This document shows positions 1 to 8,153 of a stretch of 64,000 nucleotides of DNA, in pieces. Position 1 is the first letter of the stretch; every line of letters begins with the position of its first letter. Under the pieces are notes generated by a model that was given only the letters and a program-made list of their open reading frames with translations, was not told the origin of the DNA and searched no databases. A program made the position numbers and the translations under genes. This DNA comes from JAWKOK01 sp963765875 (lineage in GTDB: Bacteria > Chloroflexota > Anaerolineae > Caldilineales > Caldilineaceae), in NCBI GenBank assembly GCA_963765875.1, contig CAVXYK010000014.1:174786-238785 (forward strand). Direction: 5' to 3'.

Positions 1-129
1 AAATGGATGCCTCAGTGGATATCGTTCCCGGCGGACAGCACTTCAATGGGTCGGCCTATCCAGATCATTAGTGAAACGCTTCACGGTCTTATCTTAGACA
101 GCAAGCAAATACGCACAAGGAGCAGTAAC

Positions 130-538
130 ATGTCTGTAGAAGCAAACAAAGAAGTTGTTCGTAAGTACGTGGACGCAATCCTGGTCAATCGGGATTTCAG
201 CAAGTTCAGTGAGTACACGGCGCCTGGCTTCTACATCGATCGGTCGGCTGTGCCGGAGGCCATTGCTGGAGAAGAAGGGCTGCACACCCAGATGGACATG
301 CTCTACGGAGCATTCCCGGATCTGGATTTGAGCATCGTCAATATGGTCGCCGAAGGCGATCATGGTCGTGGTGCGTTTTGCGGCGCCGGGTACCCACACC
401 GGCGAGTTTGCCGGCATTCCGGCCACGGGCAAGCGCGCTACCTGGAAGGGTCTAGTCATGTACCATGTTGAGGATGGTAAGATCACCGAAGCCTGGGCCA
501 ACTGGGACGACTGGGGCCTGATCGAGCAGTTGAAGTAG
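130..538 (+). CDS. SnoaL-like ester cyclase/NTF2-fold protein, one frameshift
   Basis: A small cone-shaped alpha+beta barrel protein of the SnoaL/NTF2 type, about 135 residues once repaired. The ATG at 130 follows an AAGGAG-like site, so the in-frame extension back to position 7 is unlikely to be translated. The N-terminal frame reads MSVEANKEVVRKYVDAILVN and runs to a GD near 360. One extra base near 361 then moves the reading to the next frame, which continues VVVRFAAPGTHTGEFAGIP, then ITEAWANWDDWGLIEQLK and a stop at 538. The GxFxGIPxTGK and WxxWDxxGLxxQL motifs are typical of SnoaL-like proteins, whose substrates vary too much to predict. It resembles the protein at 4262. Confidence 0.75.
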
Positions 539-647
539 GCAGCTTCAGACGAAAACTTGCCTCCCTCATGGCGAACGCTTTGGGGGAGGCAAGTTCAATG
601 ATTTACGATTTCAATCACCGTGAGAACCACGGGAGAGATAGGCTACA

Positions 648-1337
648 ATGAATCCGGATCCGCTTGCAAGGTATCTGATGCGGTTGCCAACCCTCATCAC
701 CTTCTTCTTTTCGGTGATGTTGGTGACCTTCTTTCGCGAACTGGCTGTGACATTCCAGCTCTCAACAGATCCGAAGTTCGACTGGTCGACGCCTGCAGAC
801 GCCCTGATCCTGATTTCGTTTCTGGCAACGCTCTTCTTCGTCGTCGCCGTCTGGTTGGCCTACAGTTTATTGATAGAACGCTTTCCCTACACGTTGGACT
901 ATGGGCTTTTCTATTTCGACGTGGCTCGTTTCTCGGTACTCTATCTGATTTTCAGCTTTGCCTTTTTGGCAGGCCATCCGCCGTCCTACATCTACTACAT
1001 CGTCGCCTTGGCGGTCTGGCATTTGATGATGGTCGGATGGCACGCCTACCGTCTGCGCCACATCCAGGGGATCGAACGATCTGAACGCAGTGCGGACATG
1101 CGCGGCCACGCGTTGCGCATGGGCACCTATCTGGTATTGGCCGTCGCTTACTACCTATTTGTAATGCGCGTGTGGGAGGCCACAGAGCCGTGGGCCATGC
1201 AGAGCATGTTCGTGGTTCTAACCAGCGCCCTATTGGTCTTCTGGAATGCCCGACGCCTGAACGACGTACGCCATAAGGCGATCGAAGCCAGCAAGGCCGC
1301 GGATTTGGCCAACGCGGCGGCTCCAACATCTGCTTGA
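648..1337 (+). CDS. Hypothetical multi-pass membrane protein
   Basis: A 229-residue protein I do not recognise. It has six hydrophobic stretches, roughly residues 12-32, 48-73, 85-104, 107-130, 152-170 and 180-198, so it is probably an inner-membrane protein. Short charged loops such as RLRHIQGIERSERSADMRG lie between them. The C-terminal 30 residues are polar and Ala-rich. The ATG at 648 follows GGGAGAGATAGGCTACA, which gives an acceptable ribosome binding site. It lies between the SnoaL-like gene and the GMC oxidoreductase on the same strand, but the gaps of over 100 bases do not force a shared transcript. Confidence 0.7.
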   Translation: MNPDPLARYLMRLPTLITFFFSVMLVTFFRELAVTFQLSTDPKFDWSTPADALILISFLATLFFVVAVWLAYSLLIERFPYTLDYGLFYFDVARFSVLYLIFSFAFLAGHPPSYIYYIVALAVWHLMMVGWHAYRLRHIQGIERSERSADMRGHALRMGTYLVLAVAYYLFVMRVWEATEPWAMQSMFVVLTSALLVFWNARRLNDVRHKAIEASKAADLANAAAPTSA

Positions 1338-1459
1338 CTGATGGGCAGGGTCGCCGTTCATGTCATTCGAAGCGACACTGCAATAAGCGTATCAAGAGTC
1401 ATTAATCTGAACAACTACGGAATTGGCATTCAGACGTCTAGCAGGAGGAAAACAGCACA

Positions 1460-2991
1460 GTGGCAAAGAAGCAAAAATACGACTATGTAATCATTGGCAG
1501 CGGCGCTTCGGGCGCGGTGATCGCCAACCGCTTGAGCGGTAGCGGGGCCAGCGTGCTGGTGCTGGAGGCCGGTGGCGGAGATGACGACGCCAACATCCAT
1601 GCGCCTCGGTGGCTTCACGGCGCTCTGGGGTTCGGATATTGACTGGCAGTTGATGACCGAGGCTCAGCCCGGCATGGCCGATCGTGAGCTAATGATCAAC
1701 CAGGGCAAGGTCAAGGGCGGCAGCACGTCGATCAATGCCATGATGTATGTGCGCGGCAATCCCGGCAACTTTGATATGTGGAATGCCCTGGGCGCCGACG
1801 GCTGGAGCTACGCAGATGTGTTGCCCTACTTCAAGGGCCTTGAGGACTATGAAGGCGGCGAGTCTGACTATCACGGCGTCGGCGGTGATCTGACCATCCG
1901 CGATTGCCCGGACGACGTCATGCGCTCAGAGCCCTTCCTCAAAGGAGCGGTCGAGGCCGGTTACGACGGACCGTATTGGGATTACAACGGTGAGCGCCAG
2001 GAGAACGGCGCCGGTCTGCTTCAATTTCACATCGGCGCAGACGATAAACGCGCCAGCGCGGTCACGGCATTCCTTGATCCCATTGCCGATCGAAAGAACC
2101 TGACTATTGCGCTGGGCGCCGTCGCCACCCGGGTCGTCATTGAGGACGGCAGAGCTGTTGGCGTTGAATATCTCCAGGATGGTGAGAACCAGAGCTAGCC
2201 CATGCTGCCAAAGAGGTGATTGTCAGTGCAGGCGCACTGGCATTCGCCCAAGGTGTTGCTGCTCTCCGGTATCGGCCCGGCAGCGGATCTGGCCGAGCAC
2301 GGCATCGACGTCGTCTCCGACCTGCCCGGCGTGGGCCAAAACTTGCAGGATCACGTGCAGTTGCCCGTCATCTACCGCTCCAAGGTCGACATGGGCCATG
2401 ACCACGTTGCTGACCGGTAATGTGCTCTTCGTCAACACGCGCGAGGGCGCAGAGCGCAGCCGTGCCCGACTTGCAACTCAACTTCACGCCCGCCATTCCG
2501 GCGCCGCTGGCTCCCGTGTTGCCTGATTTCGGCGGCCCGGTGAGCCATCTTCCTGCCCATCCTGGTGCAGCCCTTCAGCGTCGGCGACGTGTCGCTGCGT
2601 TCAGCCGATCCACTGGATCCGCCGGTCATCAACCCGAACTATTTGCAACCAGGAAGCAGACTACAAGGTGTTGGTCAAGGCACTGGACCTGATCCGCTCC
2701 ATCGCAGCCACCGAGGCATTTGCCGAGCTGGGCGGCGAGGAACTGGCTCCGGGTCCAGGCGACCCGGAAGGCTTCATCCGCTCTCAGGCGTCAACGCTCT
2801 GGCATCCGGCCGGCACCTGCAAGATCGGCCAGGACGCTATGGCCGTCGTCGATCCGCAATTGCGGGTCTACGGCGTCGAGGGACTGCGTGTGGCCGATGC
2901 GTCGGTCATGCCGACTGTAACCAGCGGCAACACTGTGGCAGCCTGTTTCATGATCGGCGAGAAGGCTGCCGATATGATTTTGAATGGATAG
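1460..2991 (+). pseudogene. GMC-family FAD oxidoreductase (choline dehydrogenase-like), multiply frameshifted
   Basis: The pieces add up to a full-length FAD-dependent alcohol/choline-type dehydrogenase of about 510 residues. The GTG start at 1460 follows AGGAGG. The first 40 residues hold the dinucleotide-binding motif (YVIIGSGASGAVIANRLS). Further frames give the GMC signatures GSDIDWQLMTE, GGSTSINAMMYVRG, SAGALxSPKVLLLSGIGPA and, near the end, STLWHPAGTCKIG, the catalytic-His region, followed by DASVMPTVTSGN. At least five shifts are needed, near 1605, 2195, 2235, 2400-2460 and 2550-2650. As written it cannot encode the enzyme. The breaks do not disturb the conserved blocks, which favours sequence errors over old decay, but real inactivation cannot be excluded. 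Confidence 0.8.
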
Positions 2992-3010
2992 GACAATGGG
3001 GATGGGGATT

Positions 3011-3086
3011 GGGATAGGTGACTGGGGAGTCGGGATCTGGTGCGAGGTTCCCAATTCCCAATCACCAATCCCTGGTCACCGATCCC
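3011..3086. repeat. Imperfect inverted repeat after GMC gene
   Basis: GGGATAGGTGACTGGGGA (3011-3028) pairs with TCCCTGGTCACCGATCCC (3069-3086) with three mismatches. The bases between are further variants of the word GGGATTGGGA. It lies just after the stop of the GMC gene and may act as a transcript end, or simply be a dispersed repeat. Confidence 0.6.
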
Positions 3087-3103
3087 ACACTAGGAGGACT
3101 TGA

Positions 3104-3496
3104 ATGAAAAACGTGCCTGACACCCCGCTGGGGCGCATGTATCGAGAGCACATCCAGTTCATTTTGGACAAGAACATCGATGCGTTGCTCGACCAATATA
3201 CCGACGACTGTCTGCTCATCAGCAGTTTCATGAAAGAGCCCCAGTATTACCGGGGCAAGAAAGAGCTGAACGAACACATGCAAGGGATTCTCGGCATTGA
3301 TGGTCTGGAAACCGACATCGTCTTCTGGGCCGAAACCGAAGATCCGCAGACGCTCATGATCACCGAGCAGATCACGATGACGACGGCCGACGGTGAGGCC
3401 GAGATGCGCTTTGCCGACAGCTGGGTGCTGCGTGACGGCAAGATTGCCATCCACTTCGCCGGCATGGTCCAGCATCCAGACGGATCGCTGTCGTAG
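3104..3496 (+). CDS. SnoaL-like/NTF2-fold nuclear transport factor family protein
   Basis: A complete 130-residue protein. The ATG at 3104 follows a strong AGGAGG. The N-terminal helix (YREHIQFILDKNIDALLDQYTDDCLLIS) and the later strands (ITMTTADGEAEMRFADSWVLRDGKIAIHFAGMVQ) give the helix-helix-strand order of the NTF2/SnoaL fold. It is the second of three such proteins in this block, with the others at 130 and 4262, but it is clearly diverged from them. Members act as isomerases, cyclases or hydratases, or bind ligands without catalysis. No substrate can be named from the sequence. Confidence 0.75.
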   Translation: MKNVPDTPLGRMYREHIQFILDKNIDALLDQYTDDCLLISSFMKEPQYYRGKKELNEHMQGILGIDGLETDIVFWAETEDPQTLMITEQITMTTADGEAEMRFADSWVLRDGKIAIHFAGMVQHPDGSLS

Positions 3497-3530
3497 AACT
3501 GCACAAGAACCGATCCGATGAACGCGGATT

Positions 3531-3608
3531 GAACAGATTAGGCGGATTGCCGCCGATCCCACCTGAATCTGATCCGCGTATATCCGTCCAAGCCACGTAA
3601 TCCGCGTT
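3531..3608. repeat. Inverted repeat of AATCCGCG words
   Basis: AACGCGGATT (3531-3540) and AATCCGCGTT (3599-3608) are perfect reverse complements. Inside them GATTAGGCGG faces a degenerate partner around 3560-3575. The same AATCCGCG word reappears at 13115-13135. It fills the gap before the DJ-1/PfpI gene. Confidence 0.6.
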
Positions 3609-3631
3609 CTATCCGAGAAAGGATTGAATTG

Positions 3632-4201
3632 ATGAGTCTGAGCGACAAGAAGGTCGGCATTTTGATGGAAGGCGATTTCTACGAACCGGAAATCTTCTAC
3701 TATGAGCGCCGATTTGCCGAAGAGGGTATCGATCTCCACTTTCTCACTCGCCTGTGGGGACAGGACTATCTGACCTTTCAAGGCCACGAGTATCGGGCGC
3801 CGTTCGAAGTGCACGAGAGCTTCGAGGGCATGAGCGACGAGGAACTGCGCAGCTACGACGCCATCATCGTGCCGTCGGGCATGGTCTCTGACCGGCTTCG
3901 CTACACCGACGATGTCGAGGTGCTGCCGCCGGCCACTGAGTTCCTGAAACGGGCTTTTGCCGATCCGGGCATTCTCAAGGGCATCATCTGCCACGGCATG
4001 TGGCTGGTGGCGCCGGCTCCTGAGCTGGTACGCGGCCGTCCGGTGGTCGTTCACAACAACCTGCATGGCGATGCCATTAACATGGGTGCCATTTATGTCA
4101 ACGAAGACGTGGTTGTCGACGGTGACCTCGTCACCGGGCGCAGTGGCGGCCATTGCCACCTCTTTGCCCACAAGATAATCCAGATGCTGGACGAGAAGTA
4201 G
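3632..4201 (+). CDS. DJ-1/PfpI family protein
   Basis: A 189-residue class I glutamine-amidotransferase-like protein of the DJ-1/PfpI superfamily. The nucleophile elbow reads GIICHGMW with Cys120, and the Glu that normally contacts it is probably Glu18 in DFYEPE. A His-rich stretch, SGGHCHLF, follows near the C-terminus. Relatives include glyoxalase III-type, chaperone, isonitrile-hydratase and peptidase-like proteins, so the reaction stays open. I take the ATG at 3632, behind AAAGGA, over the TTG just before it. It shares strand and neighbourhood with the SnoaL, GMC and VOC genes, which fits handling of reactive carbonyl or aromatic compounds. Confidence 0.82.
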   Translation: MSLSDKKVGILMEGDFYEPEIFYYERRFAEEGIDLHFLTRLWGQDYLTFQGHEYRAPFEVHESFEGMSDEELRSYDAIIVPSGMVSDRLRYTDDVEVLPPATEFLKRAFADPGILKGIICHGMWLVAPAPELVRGRPVVVHNNLHGDAINMGAIYVNEDVVVDGDLVTGRSGGHCHLFAHKIIQMLDEK

Positions 4202-4261
4202 CAAGTCGATTACGCAGTACGTAACTGCGTAATAACGTAACATTCACAAGGAGAACCACCC

Positions 4262-4661
4262 ATGTCTGACCTGATGACACCGATCAACAAATTCTATGCC
4301 GTATACAACGACAACAACCTTGACCTGTGGGACGAGGCAATGGCGGACAACTATGTCGGCCATGTCAACGCCGATACCATTCCCAGCCGCGAGATCGGCA
4401 AGGGCTTCATCGGGGCGCTGTTGACCGCATTCCCCAACATCCACTACACCGTCGAGGACATGGTCACCGAGGGCAACAAGGTGACCAGCCGCTGGAGCGC
4501 TACGGCGACCCATACTGGCGATCTCTTCGGCATGCCGCCGACCGGCAAGGATGTCACCATGATCGGGATCACCATCTTCCGTGTGGAAAATGGTCAGCAT
4601 TGCCGAACTCTGGGATGTCTGGGATCAGGCCGGCATGATGGCGCAGTTGACCGGTGAATAA
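4262..4661 (+). CDS. SnoaL-like ester cyclase, one frameshift near the C-terminus
   Basis: About 132 residues after repair. The ATG at 4262 follows AAGGAG. The frame is clean through ITIFRVENG. An extra C at about 4599 then throws it off; removing that base restores IAELWDVWDQAGMMAQLTGE and a stop at 4661. The blocks GFIGALLTAFPNIHYTVEDMV, TGDLFGMPPTGK and the terminal WDVWDxAGMMxQL are standard in SnoaL-like polyketide-cyclase relatives. It is the closest sibling of the protein at 130. Substrate unknown. Confidence 0.75.
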
Positions 4662-4768
4662 GTAGAATGGCCGTCAATGGTGCACAGCCATGTCGGCAAT
4701 ACCGGCCACTCGGCTGTGCATCGCTGACGGATTTATTTGGTAGAGATCAAAGATTTGCTTGATGGTGA

Positions 4769-4835
4769 ACAGGATTAGGTAAGCAGTATTCAGGGTTTAA
4801 CAAAACAGGAATCAGTAAAATAGGATTCGGTAAAG
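4769..4835 (+). repeat. Degenerate short direct repeats before the VOC gene
   Basis: Four loosely repeated words follow one another: ACAGGATTAGGTAA, CAGGGTTTAACAAA, ACAGGAATCAGTAAA and ATAGGATTCGGTAAA. The last is joined directly to the AGAGGTG used as the ribosome binding site of the next gene. Confidence 0.45.
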
Positions 4836-4845
4836 AGGTGCTGTT

Positions 4846-5271
4846 GTGACAACAAGCTTCAATCATGTAGCAATATCGTGCAAAGACCCCATCGCGACTG
4901 AGCGCTTTTACAGCAAGCACTTCGGCTACAAACGTGCCCGAGTGATTCCGTTGGGCGATGATCAAATCGTCTTTTTGCGCTCGGGCGACAACTATTTGGA
5001 GCTGTTTTCCGGCGAAGGTGAACGCGCTGGGCCCGCTGATGAGGGTGATGGACCCCACACGCCCGGTTGGCGACACATCGCATTCAAGGTAGATAGTGTG
5101 GACGCAAAACTTGCGGAGATGGGCGAGGAAGCCGTCATCACATTTGGCCCGATGGACTTCGATGCCTTCATTCCAGGATGGCGAACCGTTTGGGTTGCCG
5201 ATCCTGACGGCGGCATCATCGAAATCAGTCAAGGGTATGTTGATGAGGAGAATCCGCCGCCGCTGGACTAA
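4846..5271 (+). CDS. VOC-fold (glyoxalase/dioxygenase superfamily) protein
   Basis: A complete 141-residue single-module pair of beta-alpha-beta-beta-beta units. The four usual metal-ligand positions can be placed at His7 (NHVAI), Glu52 (LELF), His77 (RHIAF) and Glu126 (GIIEIS), so a divalent metal site is likely. The GTG start follows AAGAGGTG. Families of this fold include glyoxalase I, methylmalonyl-CoA epimerase and extradiol dioxygenases. The WVADPDGGIIEI ending is common to all and does not discriminate. It closes the run of SnoaL, GMC and DJ-1 genes. Confidence 0.8.
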   Translation: MTTSFNHVAISCKDPIATERFYSKHFGYKRARVIPLGDDQIVFLRSGDNYLELFSGEGERAGPADEGDGPHTPGWRHIAFKVDSVDAKLAEMGEEAVITFGPMDFDAFIPGWRTVWVADPDGGIIEISQGYVDEENPPPLD

Positions 5272-5294
5272 GTAAGCATCTGTCGGTTGTGCCC

Positions 5295-5470
5295 AAAAGT
5301 GCCGGGGACTTAGGCCGTTCAAAGAAATCAAATCCCTATTTGACGGCATGCAAGCCGCTGCGCAAGCATCATCAAAAAGGGATTCAATTTCTTGCAGCGG
5401 CCTTAGGCAACAGATCGAGTGAGCTGAGCCTGATTTTGAGGTTTCAGCATCGGGAAGTCCCCGGCGCTTT
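5295..5470. repeat. Long nested inverted repeat (about 175 bp)
   Basis: The outer arms AAAAGTGCCGGGGACTT (5295-5311) and AAGTCCCCGGCGCTTT (5455-5470) pair with one mismatch. Immediately inside, 5310-5343 pairs imperfectly with 5372-5407 (TTAGGCCG to CGGCCTTAG, AATCCCTATTTGA to TCAAAAAGGGATT). The arrangement resembles a small non-autonomous palindromic element. No open frame is inside. The right end has a relative at 20069. Together with the hairpin at 5517 it accounts for most of the gene-free stretch 5272-5684. Confidence 0.65.
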
Positions 5471-5516
5471 CTGAAACGACTTACAGACTTCTACTTAGCC
5501 AGCCAACGGAAATATA

Positions 5517-5579
5517 CGTCCCCGGCACGGGCCAGACGAATTCGTTGAGCCAGAGTGCTGCTGGCCCGTGCCGGGGACG
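5517..5579. repeat. Perfect 19-bp hairpin
   Basis: CGTCCCCGGCACGGGCCAG (5517-5535) is the exact reverse complement of 5561-5579, with a 25-base loop. It reuses the CCCCGGCAC word of the preceding element. It lies about 105 bases before the AGE gene and has no U-tract, so it is more likely a repeat element or processing site than a classical terminator. Confidence 0.75.
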
Positions 5580-5684
5580 CGCCGGATAGTTATTTTCTTG
5601 TGATGGACTAAGTAGAATACAAAGATCGATAGCCGGACAACCAACACGAATAGTCGTCAATCTACGGACGGGAGAAAAAATCCA

Positions 5685-7503
5685 GTGAACGAGATTAAAT
5701 TTACCTTTTCGGACACCATTGCCGGATATGTTACTGAGTACGACCGCGATAGCGATATTTTCACAGTCAAGACCAGTGACGATCGCCTCTTCAAGATCAA
5801 AGTCAAAGAGAACACCTATGCCCAGTTGGTTCGCAATCTGGGCGATCCGTATCAAGATGCGACCGGTCCCATGCGTGATATGCTGGAACCCGGCAGATAT
5901 GTCCTGACCTACGGCATCTTCTATCCGGAAAACGATGCGTTCGCCGTGGAAGCCCAGTTCCTTCTCTTCCTGGGACGTAAGCTAGGCGAGTATGGCTTCG
6001 AGCGACAGGATTGGTGGGTCAAGCAGATCGAGGAATTGGGCGACTTCTATCTCAACGCCCAGTTCGGCGACGGCGACGTCGACTACGACAACTATCGCAC
6101 CCAGATCACGCTGACCGGCGAAAAGGCCGAAGACCGCTATCGTCAGGAGACGGATACCATCTCGCGGCTGGTCTACGGCTTCTCCTCCGCCTACCTGCTG
6201 ACCGGCGACGATCGCTATCTGGAAGGCGCGGAGCGAGGCACCGAATATCTGCGCGAGCACATGCGCTTCTATGATCGGGAAGAGAATATCGTCTATTGGT
6301 ACCACGGCATCGATGTCGAAGGGCGCCGCGAGACCAAGATCTTTGCCTCGGAGTTTGGCGATGACTACGACGCCATTCCCGCCTACGAGCAGATCTATGC
6401 GTTGGCCGGTCCGATCCAGACCTATCGCATCACCGGCGATCCGCGCATTCTCAACGACGCAGAGTTGACGGTCGAGCTCTTCGACCGCTTCTTCCTGGAT
6501 CCGAAACTGGGCGGCTATTTCTCGCATTTGGACCCGATCACGCTGGATGCGACCAGTGAGTCGCTTGGGCGAGAACAAGGGCAAGAAGAACTGGAACTCA
6601 GTTGGCGACCATGCGCCAGCCTATCTGATCAACCTCTTCCTGGCCACCAATGATGATCGGTACGCCAAGTTCCTGGAATCCACCTTCGACACCATCTGCG
6701 AGCACTTCCCGGACTACGACGCCAGCCCCTTTGTCCAGGAGAAGTTCCTCGAGGACTGGACCCACGACAGCACCCACATGTGGCAGCAGGATCGTGGCGT
6801 CGTCGGCCACAACCTGAAGATCGCCTGGAATCTGATGCGTATGTATGGCCTAATGCCCAAGGATCTCTACGAGAGCGTGGCGCGCCGCATCGCAGACGAG
6901 ATGCCCAAGGTGGGCCAGGATCGACAGCGCGGCGGCTGGTACGATGTCATGGAGCGCAAAGTGGCGCCGGGCCAAGAGCTGCACCGCTACGCCTTCCACG
7001 ATCGCAAAGCGTGGTGGCAGCAAGAGCAGGGCATTCTCGCCTACATGATCCTGGATGGCATCCTTGGCGATGAAGAGTATCTCAAGTTCGCACGTGAAGG
7101 CACTGCGTTCTACAACGCCTTCTTCCTGGATCATGATGACGGTGCTGTCTTCTTCAATGTGCTTGCCAACGGCGTTCCCTACCTGATGGGCACCGAGCGC
7201 TTCAAGGGCAGCCATTCCATGAGCGGCTACCACTCATTTGAACTGTCCTATCTTGCCCAGGTCTACACCAACCTGCTTATCACCAAACAGCCGCTGACCC
7301 TGCACTTCAAGCCCTATCCCAATGGCTTCAAGGACAACCTGCTTTACGTATCGCCGGACATCCTGCCCAAGGGCAGCGTGCAAATCGGCGCCGTCTGGGT
7401 TGACGATGAGCCGTACGACGACTACGATGCCGACGGTCTGTTCGTCGAACTGCCGGAGACCGATGAGCAGGTTCGGGTGCGCGTGCGCATCGATCCTGTA
7501 TAG
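5685..7503 (+). CDS. AGE-family (N-acylglucosamine 2-epimerase-like) protein with N-terminal extension, one frameshift
   Basis: About 605 residues after one extra base near 6560 is removed. Residues 1-90 form a beta-rich leader (FTFSDTIAGYVTEYDRDSD). The rest reads as an (alpha/alpha)6 barrel with the AGE landmarks GWYDVM, HRKAWWQQEQG and GHNLKIAW. In typical epimerases the GH motif is followed by a catalytic Glu (GHxxE). Here that position is Lys, so classical sugar-epimerase activity is doubtful and a binding or other isomerase role is possible. The GTG start at 5685 follows GGGAGA. It heads the STAS-GlgX-STAS-kinase-phosphatase series. In the cyanobacterial icfG region an AGE-like gene (slr1855, from memory) occupies the same place. 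Confidence 0.82.
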
Positions 7504-7532
7504 CAAGAGACGGTTTTACTGTAGCAATGAGT

Positions 7533-7663
7533 TTTTGTCACAGATGGACACGGATGGATTTCTGATTTTCACAGATATTTTCAAGACTGCTCCGGTGTTG
7601 TCAGAGAGTTCTATCGAGTAATCTGTGATCATCCAATCCTATCTGTGTCCATCTGTGACAAAA
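7533..7663. repeat. Inverted repeat of CACAGATGGACAC words
   Basis: The 29-base arm at 7533-7561 (TTTTGTCACAGATGGACAC and on) pairs with 7635-7663 with two mismatches. The inner part carries further variants (CACAGATATTTTC, ATCTGTGATC). It occupies the gap between the AGE and STAS genes and could form a long stem in RNA, separating their expression. Confidence 0.75.
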
Positions 7664-7711
7664 CCGCTTTTCAATATTTGAGGGCAAACCAATGGAAATT
7701 AACAAGAAGAG

Positions 7712-8023
7712 GTGGGCAGCGTCACTGTGTTCACAATCGAGGGCGACATTGACGGCAACACTGCGCCCGACGCACAGGCCCAGGTCACCCCCTTGGCATC
7801 GGCCGATGCCAAGATCGCCATGGATATGAGCGGCGTTTCCTACATGTCGAGCGCCGGCCTGCGTATGCTGCTGGTCATCTATCGCACGATCATGGGCCAG
7901 GGCGGCCAGGTTGTGCTGGTCGGCCTCTCGGAGGAGCTACAGGACACCATGACCTTGACCGGGTTCATGGACTTCTTCGATCATTACGACAACTTAGACG
8001 ATGGAATCGCAGCTCTGAGCTAG
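7712..8023 (+). CDS. STAS-domain anti-anti-sigma-type antagonist (first copy)
   Basis: A single STAS domain of the SpoIIAA/RsbV type. The phosphorylation loop reads MSGVSYMSSAGLRML; the usual target is the Ser directly before AGL (Ser47 in this numbering). The annotated GTG is probably not the true start. An ATG at 7692 with an upstream AGGG reads MEINKK and would join this frame at EVGSVTVF if a one- or two-base slip near 7700 were corrected, giving a typical N-terminal strand. Partners are likely the kinase at 11363 and the phosphatase at 11791. It occupies the place of Slr1856 in the cyanobacterial icfG cluster. Confidence 0.85.
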   Translation: MGSVTVFTIEGDIDGNTAPDAQAQVTPLASADAKIAMDMSGVSYMSSAGLRMLLVIYRTIMGQGGQVVLVGLSEELQDTMTLTGFMDFFDHYDNLDDGIAALS

Positions 8024-8153
8024 GTTCAAGATCGTCCGAAAACACCTGATAGATCCGTTTCAGCAGCACGTTCGCCTGAACGGCGTTTTCGCATTTCACC
8101 CCGAACACTCGGGATGTCAACATTGGGAAATATCAAGAGGAGATGGTCACCGG

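Noticed and set aside
620..1084. A 154-residue frame overlapping the six-helix membrane protein
   Set aside because: It lies in another frame of the same DNA and has no hydrophobic or domain pattern, while the frame from 648 does.
5295..5470. An insertion sequence
   Set aside because: Inverted arms are present but there is no transposase frame and no clear target duplication; at most a non-autonomous element.
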